A stretch of 64,000 nt of DNA from Pseudomonas sp. PH1b (GCF_000633395.1 NZ_AYMU01000012.1:1-64000), one strand, 5' to 3'; counted from the first letter of the stretch, positions 42,592-54,603 are shown. Program-made: numbers and translations. The notes: a model not told the origin generated them from the letters alone.

Positions 42592-44955
42592 CTAGAACAG
42601 TTCCTGCAGCGTGCGCTGCATGTCCGCGGCGCCGTCGACGGATGCCCCCTCACCTGCGCCCACCGGCGGCGCATTGTCACTCCTGAACACCTCCATCGCC
42701 GTGCGGGAAGAATCCGCACTGGCCGCCGTGCCGTCCTCCAGGTTGATGCGCCGGGTCACGATGCCAGCCGGCTCCGCCTGGGAATAAGGCGCCGTGCCCT
42801 CAAGCGCGGCCGTCATGAACTCCATCCAGATCGGCAGCGCGATGGTCACGCCCCATTCGCGCCGTCCCAGGCTCTGCGGTTGGTCGAAGCCGGCCCAGAC
42901 GCTGGTGACGTTGTGGCCGTTGTAACCGGTGAACCAGGAGTCCTTGGCCTCGTTGGTGGTGCCGGTCTTGCCGCCGATGTCCGGGCGATGCATGGCCGCG
43001 GCGGCGCGGCCGGTGCCACGCTGGACCACGCCCTGCAGCAGGCTGGTGAGCAGGTAGGTGGTGCGGCTGTCGACGATCTGTTCCGCCGGTATCTCGGGGG
43101 CCGGCTGCTGCGGGGTGGGCGCCGCTGGCGGACGGGCCTGGAACAGGAGCGCGCCCTTGCGGTCTTCGATCCGTTCGATGAAGTACGGGCTGATCTTGTA
43201 GCCGCCGTTGGCGAAGGTACTCCAGCCGGCCACCACCTCCATGGGCGTGACCGAAGCGGTGCCCAGGGCCAGGGACAGGTTGTGGGGCAGGTCCTCGCGG
43301 TTGAAGCCGAAGCGCGCGATGTAGTCGATGGTCTTGTCCACTCCCATGGCTTGCAGCAGGCGGATGGAGACCATGTTGCGTGAACGGTTGAGGGCTTCGC
43401 GCAGGCGAATCGGCCCGAGGAAGGTGCGGTTCTCATTTTGCGGGCGCCACACCGGGCCGGCGTCGCCGCCGCCCACGACAATGGGCGCATCGTTGACCAG
43501 GCTCGCCGGGGTGTAGCCGCTGTCGAGGGCCGCGCAGTAGATGAAGGGCTTGAAGCTCGACCCGGGTTGACGCTTGGCCTGCAGCACCCGGTTGAAGCTG
43601 CTTTGCTGAAAATCAAAGCCCCCCACCAGCGCCTGGATCGCCCCGTCTTCCGGGGCGATCGATACCAGCGCGCCCTGGGCCCTGGGCACCTGGCTGAAGC
43701 TCAGCAACGAGTCGTTCTGCCGCTCGACGCGCACCACATCCCCGACCTTGACCACATCGGCCGGCCGCGCCGGCACGCGCCCCAGGGCGCTGTGGCCGAG
43801 GTAGGGACGCGCCCATTTCATGCTGCTCCAGGGCACGGAGTGTTGCTGGCCGCTGGCGTCCACCAGGCTGATGCTCTGTTCGAAGACCTGGGTCACCGCC
43901 ATCGCCTGCAAGCCGCCATAGGCCGGATAACGCTTGAGTTGCTCGGGCCATTGATCGCTGACCTTGCCGGCAAAATGGCCTTCGGGGCCGCGGTAGCCGT
44001 GGCGCTTGTCGTAGGTCTTCAAGCCGTTGCGCAACGCCGAGGTGGCCGACGCCTGCAACTGGCTGGGCACCGTGGTCACCACCCGCAAGCCCAGGGTATA
44101 GGCCTCATCGCCAAAGCGCCGGAGCATGTCCGCCCTGGCCATTTCGGCGATATAGGGGGCATCGACCTCCGGCTCCGGAGCGTGGTAACTGGCATCGACG
44201 CCTTCCGCCAACGCGGCTTGGTAACGCTGCCGATCAATGCTGCCCAGCTCGTACATGCGCCCCAGGATCCAGTCGCGACGCTGCTGGGCCCGGGCCGGGT
44301 TATTGATCGGGTTGTAGCGCGATGGCGCCTTGGGCAGCCCGGCAATCATCGCCACCTGGGCCAGGCTCAGCTGCGCTACCGGTTTGCCGTAGTAGATGTT
44401 GGCCGCCGCCGCGATGCCGTAGGCGCGCTTGCCCAGGTAGATCTTGTTCACATACAGGTTGAAGATTTCCTCCTTGCTCAGGCTGCGCTCGATCTGCAGG
44501 GCCAGGAGGATCTCGGTCAGCTTGCGCGACAGGGTTCGCTCGCGGCTGAGGAAGAAGTTCTTCGCCACTTGCATGGTGATGGTGCTGCCCCCGGAGCGCA
44601 CGTGGCCGCTCTTGAGCAGTTGCAGCGCAGCCCGCAGCAGGCCGACCGGGTCGACCCCGGCATGCTGATAGAAGTTGCCGTCCTCGGCGGCCATCAAGGC
44701 CGAGCGAAAATCCGGCGGAATGTCCGCGCTGGCAAGGGGTATGCGCCGCACCTCACCGAACTCGGCGATCAGCTTGCCATCCCGGCTGAAGACCTGCAGC
44801 GGCTCCTGCAGGTGCACGTCCTTGAGAGCCTCGACATCGGGCAGTTGGGGTTGCAGATAAAGGTAGGTGCCGCTGGCGGCGAGCAGCAGCACGCTGATCA
44901 GCGCCAGCAGGCTCCAGCCCAGATAGTGAATGACTCGCACCCGTAGTTTCCTCAT
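42592..44955 (-). CDS. Bifunctional penicillin-binding protein 1A (accessory paralogue)
   Basis: A 787-residue class A PBP. Membrane anchor at about 13-33. The family 51 glycosyltransferase domain has catalytic Glu in AAEDGNFYQHAGVD (about 90) and GGSTITMQVAKNFFL. An OB-like insert is followed by the transpeptidase domain with S-x-x-K in PGSSFKPF (about 466), SRN in NRSRNMVS (about 522) and KTGTT (about 675). It polymerises and cross-links peptidoglycan. Last of four minus-strand cell-wall genes, 116 bases after the PBP2 gene. Rod-shaped pseudomonads also have a housekeeping mrcA, so this is probably a second copy. Confidence 0.88.
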   Translation of the reverse strand: MRKLRVRVIHYLGWSLLALISVLLLAASGTYLYLQPQLPDVEALKDVHLQEPLQVFSRDGKLIAEFGEVRRIPLASADIPPDFRSALMAAEDGNFYQHAGVDPVGLLRAALQLLKSGHVRSGGSTITMQVAKNFFLSRERTLSRKLTEILLALQIERSLSKEEIFNLYVNKIYLGKRAYGIAAAANIYYGKPVAQLSLAQVAMIAGLPKAPSRYNPINNPARAQQRRDWILGRMYELGSIDRQRYQAALAEGVDASYHAPEPEVDAPYIAEMARADMLRRFGDEAYTLGLRVVTTVPSQLQASATSALRNGLKTYDKRHGYRGPEGHFAGKVSDQWPEQLKRYPAYGGLQAMAVTQVFEQSISLVDASGQQHSVPWSSMKWARPYLGHSALGRVPARPADVVKVGDVVRVERQNDSLLSFSQVPRAQGALVSIAPEDGAIQALVGGFDFQQSSFNRVLQAKRQPGSSFKPFIYCAALDSGYTPASLVNDAPIVVGGGDAGPVWRPQNENRTFLGPIRLREALNRSRNMVSIRLLQAMGVDKTIDYIARFGFNREDLPHNLSLALGTASVTPMEVVAGWSTFANGGYKISPYFIERIEDRKGALLFQARPPAAPTPQQPAPEIPAEQIVDSRTTYLLTSLLQGVVQRGTGRAAAAMHRPDIGGKTGTTNEAKDSWFTGYNGHNVTSVWAGFDQPQSLGRREWGVTIALPIWMEFMTAALEGTAPYSQAEPAGIVTRRINLEDGTAASADSSRTAMEVFRSDNAPPVGAGEGASVDGAADMQRTLQELF

Positions 44956-45071
44956 TGAGCGTTTTTGAATTCGAACGCGGCGGGCCCTGAAGCCCTGGCC
45001 GGTGTCTTGCGCGCTACAGGCTGCAGCCTCGGGCCTGCCGCGTCAGCCCCACATGGACAACGCCTGCGCGG

Positions 45072-47000
45072 CTAGCTGGCATTCACCGTCAGCGGGCTGG
45101 GGTTGGGCTCCAGGGCCGCCGGTGCCGCGAACTGCGCTTTCAGCTGGCCACGGCTATCCAGCAGCCAGGCATCCATGACCTTGCGCACCACCGGACCGGC
45201 GACCCGGGCCCCGGCCTCGCCGTTCTCGATCATCACCGCCACCACGATGGCCGGATGCTCGGCCGGGGCGAAGCCGACAAACAGCGCGTTGTCCCGATGG
45301 CGTTCATGGGTCTTGTTGCGGTTGTAGCGTTCGCCCTGCTTGATCGCCACCACCTGCGCCGTGCCGCTCTTGCCGGCGATGCGGTACTGCGCGCCCCGGG
45401 CGGCAGCGCGGCCGACGCCACGGGGGTTGTGCATGACCATCTGCATGCCCTGGATCACCTGATCCCAGGTTCGCGCCTGTTTCAGCACGATGTTGGGCAT
45501 CGGCTTGGGGTCCACCGGCGCCTGGCCGCCCACCGCCAGCGCCAGGTGCGGCCGGTGCCAGACGCCGCGGTTGGCGATCAGGCTGGTGGCCTGGGCCAGC
45601 TGCAGGGGCGTGACCTGCATGTAGCCCTGGCCGATGCCCAGAATCAGGGTTTCCCCGGGGTACCACTGTTGCCGGCGGGTGGCGCGTTTCCACTCCGGCG
45701 ACGGCATCAACCCCGCCGCCTCTTCGAACAGGTCGATGGACACCTTTTGCCCCAGGCCGAATTCGCTGAGGTAGCTGTGCAGCCGCCTGACGCCCAGCTT
45801 GTGGGCCAGGTCATAGAAGTAGGTGTCATTGGAACGCATGATCGCGTCGTACATGTCCACCCAGCCTTCGCCACCGCGGTTCCAGTTGCGGTACTTGTGC
45901 TTGTAGTTGGGCAGCTCGAAGTAGCCGCGGTCGAACACCTGGCTGGTGGGGGTGATCACGCCGCTGTCCAGGCCGGCCACCACCACCATGGGCTTGATGG
46001 TCGAGCCCGGCGGATAGAGCCCGCGCAGCACCCGGTTGAACAGCGGCATGTCCTCCGAGTCGCGCAGGGCGGCGTAACCGGGCGCAGAGATGCCCTTGAC
46101 GAAGGGGTTGGGGTCGAAGCTCGGCCGGCTGACCATGGCCAGCACCTGGCCGGTGGCCGGGTCCAGGGCCACCACGGCGCCGCGCCGGTCCCCCAGGGCC
46201 TCCTCTGCCGCACCTTGCAGCCGCACATCCAGGGTCAGGACGATGTCCTGCCCGGCAATCGGATTGTGCCGGCGCAACACCCGCATCACCCGGCCCTGGG
46301 CGTTGGTCTCGACCTCTTCAAAGCCCATCTGGCCATGCAGGGCGTCTTCGTAGAAACGCTCGATCCCGGTCTTGCCGATCAGTTGGCTGCGCAGGTATCG
46401 GGCCGGGTCGAGGCGCTTGTATTCCTGCTCGTTGATCCGCCCGACATAGCCCACCGAGTGGGCAAAATGCTCGCCCTGGGGGTACTGCCTGAGAAACTGC
46501 GCCTGGACCTCGACACCGGGCAGCAGGAACTGATTGACCGCCACCTGCGCGATCTGTTTTTCCGTCAGGTCCAGCATCAGCGTCACGGGCTCGAAGGCTC
46601 TTCTTGCGCGGCGCAGTTCTTTCTCGATCCTGCTGCGTTCGGCCTCGGGCAATTGCAGAATCCGCAGCAGATGGCCCATGACGGCACTGACATCCCCGGC
46701 GCGTTCGCGGGTCAGGGTCAAGTTGAAACTGGGTACGTTATCGGCCAGAACCACGTGGTTGCGGTCATAGATAAGCCCCCGCTCTGGCGGGATGAGCCTT
46801 AAGTGCACGCGGTTCTTTTCCGCCACCGCCACCTGGTAGTCATGTTGCGTCACTTGCAGGAAATAAAGCCTGACCACCAGTGCCCCTGTCAGCAGGATCA
46901 CCAGCACGGCACTGGCCATTATTCGTTTGGAGACGATGGCATCTTCTGTTTGCTGGTGATTGAAGTTACTGATTTGCGGCATGGGCAACTCTTGCTGCAT
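45072..47000 (-). CDS. Penicillin-binding protein 2 (MrdA-type, accessory paralogue)
   Basis: A 642-residue class B PBP with one membrane helix (about 28-48), a dimerisation domain (PPERGLIYDRNHVVLADNVP) and a transpeptidase domain with S-x-x-K in PPGSTIKPM (about 328), SND in RSNDTYFYD (about 385) and KSGTAQ (about 545). It cross-links wall peptides in elongation. Its start lies five bases after the PBP3 stop, so the two are coupled. ATG 47000 is used; ATG 46982 is the alternative. No rodA partner is present in the cluster, unlike the housekeeping mrdA-rodA pair. Confidence 0.88.
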   Translation of the reverse strand: MQQELPMPQISNFNHQQTEDAIVSKRIMASAVLVILLTGALVVRLYFLQVTQHDYQVAVAEKNRVHLRLIPPERGLIYDRNHVVLADNVPSFNLTLTRERAGDVSAVMGHLLRILQLPEAERSRIEKELRRARRAFEPVTLMLDLTEKQIAQVAVNQFLLPGVEVQAQFLRQYPQGEHFAHSVGYVGRINEQEYKRLDPARYLRSQLIGKTGIERFYEDALHGQMGFEEVETNAQGRVMRVLRRHNPIAGQDIVLTLDVRLQGAAEEALGDRRGAVVALDPATGQVLAMVSRPSFDPNPFVKGISAPGYAALRDSEDMPLFNRVLRGLYPPGSTIKPMVVVAGLDSGVITPTSQVFDRGYFELPNYKHKYRNWNRGGEGWVDMYDAIMRSNDTYFYDLAHKLGVRRLHSYLSEFGLGQKVSIDLFEEAAGLMPSPEWKRATRRQQWYPGETLILGIGQGYMQVTPLQLAQATSLIANRGVWHRPHLALAVGGQAPVDPKPMPNIVLKQARTWDQVIQGMQMVMHNPRGVGRAAARGAQYRIAGKSGTAQVVAIKQGERYNRNKTHERHRDNALFVGFAPAEHPAIVVAVMIENGEAGARVAGPVVRKVMDAWLLDSRGQLKAQFAAPAALEPNPSPLTVNAS

Positions 47001-47005
47001 AGGCT

Positions 47006-49088
<2,083 letters not shown>

Positions 49089-49281
49089 ACTTCAACCTCT
49101 GGCTTAAACCTTTGATCCCACAGCCAAGGCTTGTGCCGGCGCAGAAAAGACCGAACTGACTGGCACTCGCCAAGTATTGGCAACATCAGCAACGGCCCTG
49201 CAATTCGAGCCGCTGTTTGTTTAGGCAGGCCATTTTATGGCTGATACAATATAGATCAATGCGCCATTCAAGCTATCTGAT

Positions 49282-50193
49282 ATGAACCCTATTGATATCG
49301 AAAACATCGACCTGAATCTGCTCAGGGTTTTTGTCGCCCTGGTCGAAGAAGGCGGTGCCAGCCGGGCGGCGCTGCGGCTGGGGGTTACCCAGCCGGCGGT
49401 GAGTGCATCCCTCGCACGCTTGAGGGAGCTCTATGGCGACCCCTTGTTTGAACGCACGGGGCGCGGCCTGCGCCCGACCATGCGCGCAAACCAGCTGTAC
49501 CCCCTGGTGGAAGAAGCCATCAACCGCTGCAGGCTGGCCCTGGCCATGGCCTCCGACGGCCAGCAAGTGAAGGGCCGCACCCTCACCATCGGCCTGTCCG
49601 ATGACAGTGAAATAGCCCTGGGGCAGAAGATTCTTTCGATGGTGGAGGAGCGCCTGCCCGGCCTGCGCATCCTGTTCCGGCAAACCCACAGCGGCGTCGT
49701 GCAAGACATGCTGATGGGCCAGAAGATCGACATCGCCATCTCCGCCGGAGGCCTGTCCTCGCACCTGATTACCCGCATCAGGCTCGGCCGCGGCAACTAC
49801 CTGGGCATCGCCGACGCCCAGAACTCCATCCCGCTGACCGCAGAAGACTACGCTCAGCGCCCGCACTTGCTGGTGTCGTCCGCAGGTTATGTCGGCATCG
49901 TCGACGAAGGGCTGAACAACGTCGGCCTGACCCGCACGATCAAGGCTTCGACCTCGCACTTCGCCGCCGTTCCCTTCCTGCTGGTGGGTTCGAAACTGAT
50001 CACCACCGTGCCCACCCATGCCGCACACGCCATGCAACGGATCAGTTCACTGCAAACCTTCCCCTGCCCCGTGCCCATGCCTTCCTACGAACTGGAGATC
50101 GGCATGCGCGTGGGCAGCAAGCACGACAGCGCGCTGCAGATCGTCAAGTCACTGCTGCTGGATTCGATCAAGGAGGATTTCTTTCTGCAGTGA
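49282..50193 (+). CDS. LysR-family transcriptional regulator
   Basis: A 303-residue regulator with N-terminal helix-turn-helix (DLNLLRVFVALVEEGGASRAALRLGVTQPAVS) and a periplasmic-binding-like co-inducer domain (about 95-300), LeuO/NodD subgroup. It diverges from the cell-wall cluster with a 193-base gap (containing the AT-rich ATACAATATAGATCAAT), so it is the likely regulator of the lipoprotein-PBP operon. The ligand is unknown. Confidence 0.87.
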   Translation: MNPIDIENIDLNLLRVFVALVEEGGASRAALRLGVTQPAVSASLARLRELYGDPLFERTGRGLRPTMRANQLYPLVEEAINRCRLALAMASDGQQVKGRTLTIGLSDDSEIALGQKILSMVEERLPGLRILFRQTHSGVVQDMLMGQKIDIAISAGGLSSHLITRIRLGRGNYLGIADAQNSIPLTAEDYAQRPHLLVSSAGYVGIVDEGLNNVGLTRTIKASTSHFAAVPFLLVGSKLITTVPTHAAHAMQRISSLQTFPCPVPMPSYELEIGMRVGSKHDSALQIVKSLLLDSIKEDFFLQ

Positions 50194-50300
50194 AGGGCTG
50201 GGGTTCACAAGCGCCTCAGAACAGACACTTTGCACTGCGCCCCTCATAACCCGAGGGCCGCATCCTGTACTCCCCAACCCCGCTGCCTGAAGGATCAGCC

Positions 50301-50657
50301 ATGTCCATCACCAACCCAAGGGTCATCGATATCTGGGCAACCCCAAAACGCGAGCCCGACAGCGTGATCCTGATCATTACCGACCACCTCGAATGGGGCG
50401 GCAAGGCGGAGCAAGGCGAACACCTGCTCATGCTGCAAGAGAAAATCAACACCTACATCGCCTTCATCGAAAGTGGCGAGATCTACAGTGAAATCCCCGG
50501 CGCCTACGGCAAGTACCCGATCATCCGTGTCCTGGGGCTGTATGAACTCCCCGAGCAAGCCGAGTGTTTCATGGGCCGGGTTACAGAGACCCTCAATGAA
50601 GTAGGCATTGGCTTCGAGTTTGAGCTCAAGGCCGATGAAAGCATTCGCAGCCTGTAG
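50301..50657 (+). CDS. DUF6572 domain protein (immunity-module associated), copy 2
   Basis: A 118-residue paralogue of 41323-41679 with the same length and start (MSITNP.VIDIWA.P). GAAGGA precedes the ATG as in copy 1, so the duplication includes the leader. It converges on an intact Imm32-like gene 45 bases away. Confidence 0.76.
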   Translation: MSITNPRVIDIWATPKREPDSVILIITDHLEWGGKAEQGEHLLMLQEKINTYIAFIESGEIYSEIPGAYGKYPIIRVLGLYELPEQAECFMGRVTETLNEVGIGFEFELKADESIRSL

Positions 50658-50702
50658 CGCATGAGCTGGGCGGTTGCCGACCGAGCACAGCGTCAGGGTG
50701 CC

Positions 50703-50957
50703 TCATGCCGGCTTGATCAGCGTCTGGTTGAGGGCAATCACGTCCACATGTTCCTGAGGTGAGAAGTTCTCGATCAGGTCCTGCAGGTGCACATGCTCCA
50801 GCCCGTTCGCCGACATCTCGTGTGCCGCGTTGATCAGGAACACACCCAGCTCCCTGAGCGTGTCCGGCTCGGCGAGAATTGAAATCTCATCCAGCTGGAT
50901 GCTCTGCTCGCTGCCGACGGCGGTTCCATGAAGGGTAAATTTTTTCAGCGTGCTCAA
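50703..50957 (-). CDS. Imm32-family immunity protein
   Basis: An 84-residue protein (TLRELGVFLINAAHEMSANG, EHVHLQDL) that fits the Imm32 group of polymorphic-toxin immunity proteins. The start is taken as TTG, with AGGA eight bases upstream; an ATG at 50993 would add 12 residues but lacks a site. No toxin gene is in the window, so it may be an orphan immunity gene kept against toxins of competitors. Confidence 0.65.
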   Translation of the reverse strand: MSTLKKFTLHGTAVGSEQSIQLDEISILAEPDTLRELGVFLINAAHEMSANGLEHVHLQDLIENFSPQEHVDVIALNQTLIKPA

Positions 50958-51149
50958 AGGTTGAATTCCTGCACTGGTCAGTCGCTTCTGCATCGAGACC
51001 ACCGGCAGGATTTGACCAGTACCTGCTCGGGGCCCGAGTGCCTGCCTCTGCTCGAAAGCCACCGCCCAAATCGGCCGGCAAGTTCAGGGCGGAGCTATTC
51101 GAGATTGCTCCCTGGGGATTGCTCCCTGGCGATTGTTCCTCGCCGCCCA

Positions 51150-51533
51150 TCATCGACTTCTTGAAATCAAGCCACTCATGTATTGATTCAAATCGCGAAA
51201 GTCCTGAACGCTCCAGGCGTGCGGCGCAATCTTTACCCCATTCTCGCGCAGCGTTCTTGGAATCAAGTCTCCGTTAGGGCGCAGTATGACCGATGAGACG
51301 ATTACCCCTGGATAATCATTCAGCCGCTTCTTGAAAGCGGCAGTTGTCAGGTCCGGGGTTGGAGGATTGCTCTTATGAGCCAGTGGTCCGCTTGCCTTGA
51401 TATCGGCTCCATGGCACACGGCACACCTCTGCACATAGAGATTCTTGCCATTGGCATTATCCGCGAAGGACAGTGTTGCTTGAGCCAGCGATAACAGCCC
51501 CAGCGCAGCGATGAGCAATATTCTTGTTTTCAC
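51150..51533 (-). CDS. Periplasmic cytochrome c
   Basis: A 127-residue class I cytochrome c. The signal peptide ends near residue 24 (TLSFA). One CAVCH haem motif lies at about 36-40. The downstream RTLRENGVKIAPHAWSVQDFRDLNQYM contains no obvious axial Met before the helix except the last residues. The start is GTG with AAGGA ten bases upstream. Monocistronic; the partner enzyme is unknown. Confidence 0.78.
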   Translation of the reverse strand: MKTRILLIAALGLLSLAQATLSFADNANGKNLYVQRCAVCHGADIKASGPLAHKSNPPTPDLTTAAFKKRLNDYPGVIVSSVILRPNGDLIPRTLRENGVKIAPHAWSVQDFRDLNQYMSGLISRSR

Positions 51534-51944
51534 TTTCCATACATCCTTGTTATATAGAGCCCACATCAAACGCGCCGAATTAGTACAGCTCCCCACTAAC
51601 TCGACAACACCAGCACCGAGACTGTTCATCAGCAATGAGTTCACTTCGCGAGAGATGGACTTCAGCCCAAACGGAGTTTTACTTTAAATCTTTGCTTCAC
51701 ACAGCTGCCGTCAACTGTTTTCTTTAAACTAACACCCACTAATGGAGATCGTTAGAAGCCCGCCATTCTCCGTTGAGACGTTATTGCTTGCAAGGATCTC
51801 CTGCGGGACTAATGAATAAACTTGCCTTATAGCAACTGCCAAGCCCGCGCAGGAGACCCGGTGTCTTTATTCGCCCCTCCTGTACTTCGCCATCTAAGCA
51901 AGAGACACCTCGAAGCCCCCCCGTTCACAACTTGCGAAGAGCTC
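51534..51944. other. Intergenic region, nothing recognised
   Basis: About 410 bases of lower GC upstream of the cytochrome gene. It must hold the cytochrome promoter. No gene, RNA or repeat could be supported. Confidence 0.4.
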
Positions 51945-52335
51945 CCTCCCCCCTGATCGTCCAAGGCCGCCGTCGTGATCTTGATCTGCTGGCCCCGTTA
52001 ACCACGATGGCGAACGCAGGCATTGAACCGTGGCTAACCCGGCCGGGATGCCAGGTTAGCCGCCACCGACCATGAATGGCCGGTGGCGGCAGCCCAGGGA
52101 TCAAAGCCGGAGTGAGGGCATGCCTCGCGATGCGAGGCACCAAGTGGAGGGGCAGAAGCCTGTGGTTGCGTTGGGCTGGGCGACATTCCAGTGTTTCCAA
52201 AGTGACTCGCGGTCAGCGCCAACCCATAGAAGGCCGTTACCGCAGCACTGGAGATCTACCCCGACCTCCCAGCAAGAGCACCGCCCCAAGCAGCCATGAC
52301 CGCAGCATCGGCTACGCCCCAAAGCCAACACTGCG
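51945..52335 (+). repeat. Large Pseudomonas intergenic repeat
   Basis: Same order of motifs as 26400 and 30850: CCGTTAACCACGATGGC, GGCATTGAACCGTGGC, paired AACCCGGC/GTTAGCCGCC, GACCATGAATGGCCGGTGGC, GGAGTGAGGGCATGCC, TCCAAAGTGACTCGC, and GCAGCACTGGAGATCTACC. Several short palindromes (GGCCATTC/GAATGGCC) predict a folded RNA or DNA structure. Confidence 0.6.
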
Positions 52336-52339
52336 CCCG

Positions 52340-53200
52340 CTACCGCAACGGCACATAAATATCCGTCAACCACTGCTCCAGCGGCGTCTGCGGATAAACA
52401 CTCAGATACTCAAAAAACAACGGCTGATCCCGCAACTCCTCGCCACTGCCCGGCAGCCAATCGCGATAGATCGGATAGATGGATTCACCGATATGATCCG
52501 GCGACCCTACATGCCGCACCACCGCGCAGCGGCCCCCGGCAATGACCATCTCCCGAATATCCGACTCATTGGCCGCCACGGCTTGATGAATCTCCCCGCA
52601 GATGGCAAAGCGAAACTCCTGCGGCGGCGTGGTATCGGGATTGCCAAAGGGCACTCCAAAGCTGCGACTCGACGCCACCGGCGACTGCCCGCTCTGCATG
52701 CGCCAGTCGAGGAATCGGCGCACGCTTTCACCGACCAGCCCCGCAGGCCCACAGTGCTCCAGCGCTGCGACCCGAGTTTGGGCAAAGTCCACGATTCGTA
52801 CTTGCATGATGATGCTCCTGGAAAAATGAGGGATAGCGAACACCGCATTCCAGACCTGCCAGTTCGGCTGCTTCCTGAACACGCTCGGCGTCATGCCGAA
52901 CCCGCGCCTGAACGCCCTGGAGAATGCCTCGGGACTTTCGAAACCCGCACCCAGTGCGGCCTCCAGCACCGAGTAATCTGCCTGAGAGGCCAGGCGATGC
53001 GCCGCATCCCGTAACCGCATCAACTGCACATAACGGGACACAGGCACACCCACGAACGCCGTGAACTGCCGATGGAAATGAAACTCCGAGAAGTTCGCCA
53101 CACGGCTCAAGGTTCTCACCGACAGATCGCCTTCGAGGTTCCCATCGATATAGGCGAGTACCGCGTTGAAGCGTTTCGCATAGGCGGCGTTGATCGACAT
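52340..53200 (-). CDS. AraC-family regulator with GyrI-like ligand domain
   Basis: A 286-residue regulator with an N-terminal AraC DNA-binding domain of two helix-turn-helices (about 10-108; LSVRTLSRVANFSEFHFHRQF and FESPEAFSRAFRRGFGMTPS) and a C-terminal GyrI/SbmC-like effector domain (about 130-286), the Rob/BmrR small-molecule sensor fold. GTG 53209 would add three residues. Target unknown; probably drug or stress response. Confidence 0.87.
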   Translation of the reverse strand: MSINAAYAKRFNAVLAYIDGNLEGDLSVRTLSRVANFSEFHFHRQFTAFVGVPVSRYVQLMRLRDAAHRLASQADYSVLEAALGAGFESPEAFSRAFRRGFGMTPSVFRKQPNWQVWNAVFAIPHFSRSIIMQVRIVDFAQTRVAALEHCGPAGLVGESVRRFLDWRMQSGQSPVASSRSFGVPFGNPDTTPPQEFRFAICGEIHQAVAANESDIREMVIAGGRCAVVRHVGSPDHIGESIYPIYRDWLPGSGEELRDQPLFFEYLSVYPQTPLEQWLTDIYVPLR

Positions 53201-53427
53201 GTCAGGCACTGGGCAAAGACTCCGGGAATTACGGTAGGCAAAGGATCGGCTATCCCGGCATGAGCACGCCTAGCCGCTCTTGCTCAAGGTGCACCCGGGT
53301 TGCCCGCGGCAGCCCCTCGGGTGCGCACATCCAGGCGATGAAAAAAATCTTCTCCTGTGCTTTTGCTGCTTTACCTGTCTACAACTTCATAGTTTAGGGT
53401 GCTACGCCCTACAACGAGGGAAAGGTC

Positions 53428-54603
53428 ATGTATCGCATTTCCGAGCTGGCGCAAAAGGTCGGTCTAAGCCGTTCTACCCTGCTCTATTACGAAAAGCTGG
53501 GGCTGATTGCATCCCGGCGCCAGGCCAATGGCTACCGCGTCTATGCCGAGCATGACCTGCAACAGCTGAAGTTGCTGCAACAGCTTCAGGCCGGCGGGCT
53601 GACCTTGAAGGAGTGCCAGGCATGCCTGGACACCTGCATAGACCGCTCATTGCTGCTTCAACGCTTGCAGGCCCTGGACCAGGAGATTGCACACAAGCAG
53701 CAAGCCCGGGACCTGCTCGCCGCCATGCTGGGGCAAGCGTCCCTGCGCGGCTGGCATCAAGCCCTGGAGCACCAGGCCCCGGGCGCGCACCTGGCCTGGC
53801 TGCTGAAGCAGGGGTTCAACGAAAAGCAGGCATTGCGCCTGAAATGGTTATCCAAAGACATGAATGAGCACGACCATTACATGGCCGATTTCGAGCGCAT
53901 CGTCGAGGGCCTGGAGCGCCTCGGGCCGGGGTCTGCCGAAGACAGGTTGCAGGCCCTGCACAGCCTGCCCGTGCTGCCACAGAGCCTGCTGGACATCGGC
54001 TGCGGCCGTGGCCCCAGCAGCTTGCTGCTGGCCAGGCACAGCCAGGGGCAGGTCACCGCCCTGGACAACGACCAATACAGCCTGGCCCAACTGCAGGCCG
54101 CCGCCACCGCCGAGGCCTTGGCGCAGCAGGTCCAGCCCCTGTGCGCGAGCATGAGCGAGCTGCCCTTTGCACCAGCTTCGTTCGATGCCATCTGGGCCGA
54201 GGGCAGCGCCTACATCATCGGCTTTGCCAACGCCTTGCAAGACTGGAGGCGGTTTATCAGGCCGCAGGGATTCCTGGTGATCAGCGACCTGATCTGGCTG
54301 ACCCGGCAGCCCGCGCCGCAAGCCTCGGCGTTCTGGCACAGCAACTACCCGGACATGGCCACACTGGAGCGCCGAGTGGTGGACATCCACTCGCAGGGCT
54401 ATCAGTTGCTGCACAGTTTTCCATTGAGCCGCCAAGCCTGGGACAACTACCTGGTGCCCCTGCGTGCGAAGGTCGTCGCACTGTCCGCTCAAGGCATGGG
54501 CTCCAGGGCCCTGGCAGACATCCAGGAGGAGCTGGAGATTCACGAGCGCTTCCTGGGCGACTACGGCTATCAGTTTTTCGTCCTGCAGAAAAACCCCGCC
54601 TAG
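53428..54603 (+). CDS. MerR regulator-SAM methyltransferase fusion
   Basis: A 391-residue two-part protein. Residues 1-70 are a MerR winged helix (MYRISELAQKVGLSRSTLLYYEKLGL), followed by a coiled coil to about 115, with cysteines in ECQACLDTCID near 62-72. Residues about 170-340 are a class I methyltransferase with motif I LLDIGCGRGPSSLL (about 189) and VTALDNDQ. A regulator that carries its own methyltransferase as sensor or effector is unusual but is seen as a family in proteobacteria; the substrate is unknown. The upstream ACGCCCTACAACGAGG lies close to the start. Monocistronic. Confidence 0.85.
   Translation: MYRISELAQKVGLSRSTLLYYEKLGLIASRRQANGYRVYAEHDLQQLKLLQQLQAGGLTLKECQACLDTCIDRSLLLQRLQALDQEIAHKQQARDLLAAMLGQASLRGWHQALEHQAPGAHLAWLLKQGFNEKQALRLKWLSKDMNEHDHYMADFERIVEGLERLGPGSAEDRLQALHSLPVLPQSLLDIGCGRGPSSLLLARHSQGQVTALDNDQYSLAQLQAAATAEALAQQVQPLCASMSELPFAPASFDAIWAEGSAYIIGFANALQDWRRFIRPQGFLVISDLIWLTRQPAPQASAFWHSNYPDMATLERRVVDIHSQGYQLLHSFPLSRQAWDNYLVPLRAKVVALSAQGMGSRALADIQEELEIHERFLGDYGYQFFVLQKNPA

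Noticed and set aside
43438-46802. Two open frames of over 500 codons opposite the PBP1A and PBP2 genes
   Set aside because: No domain, no ribosome site, antisense composition; the minus-strand PBPs carry all active-site motifs.
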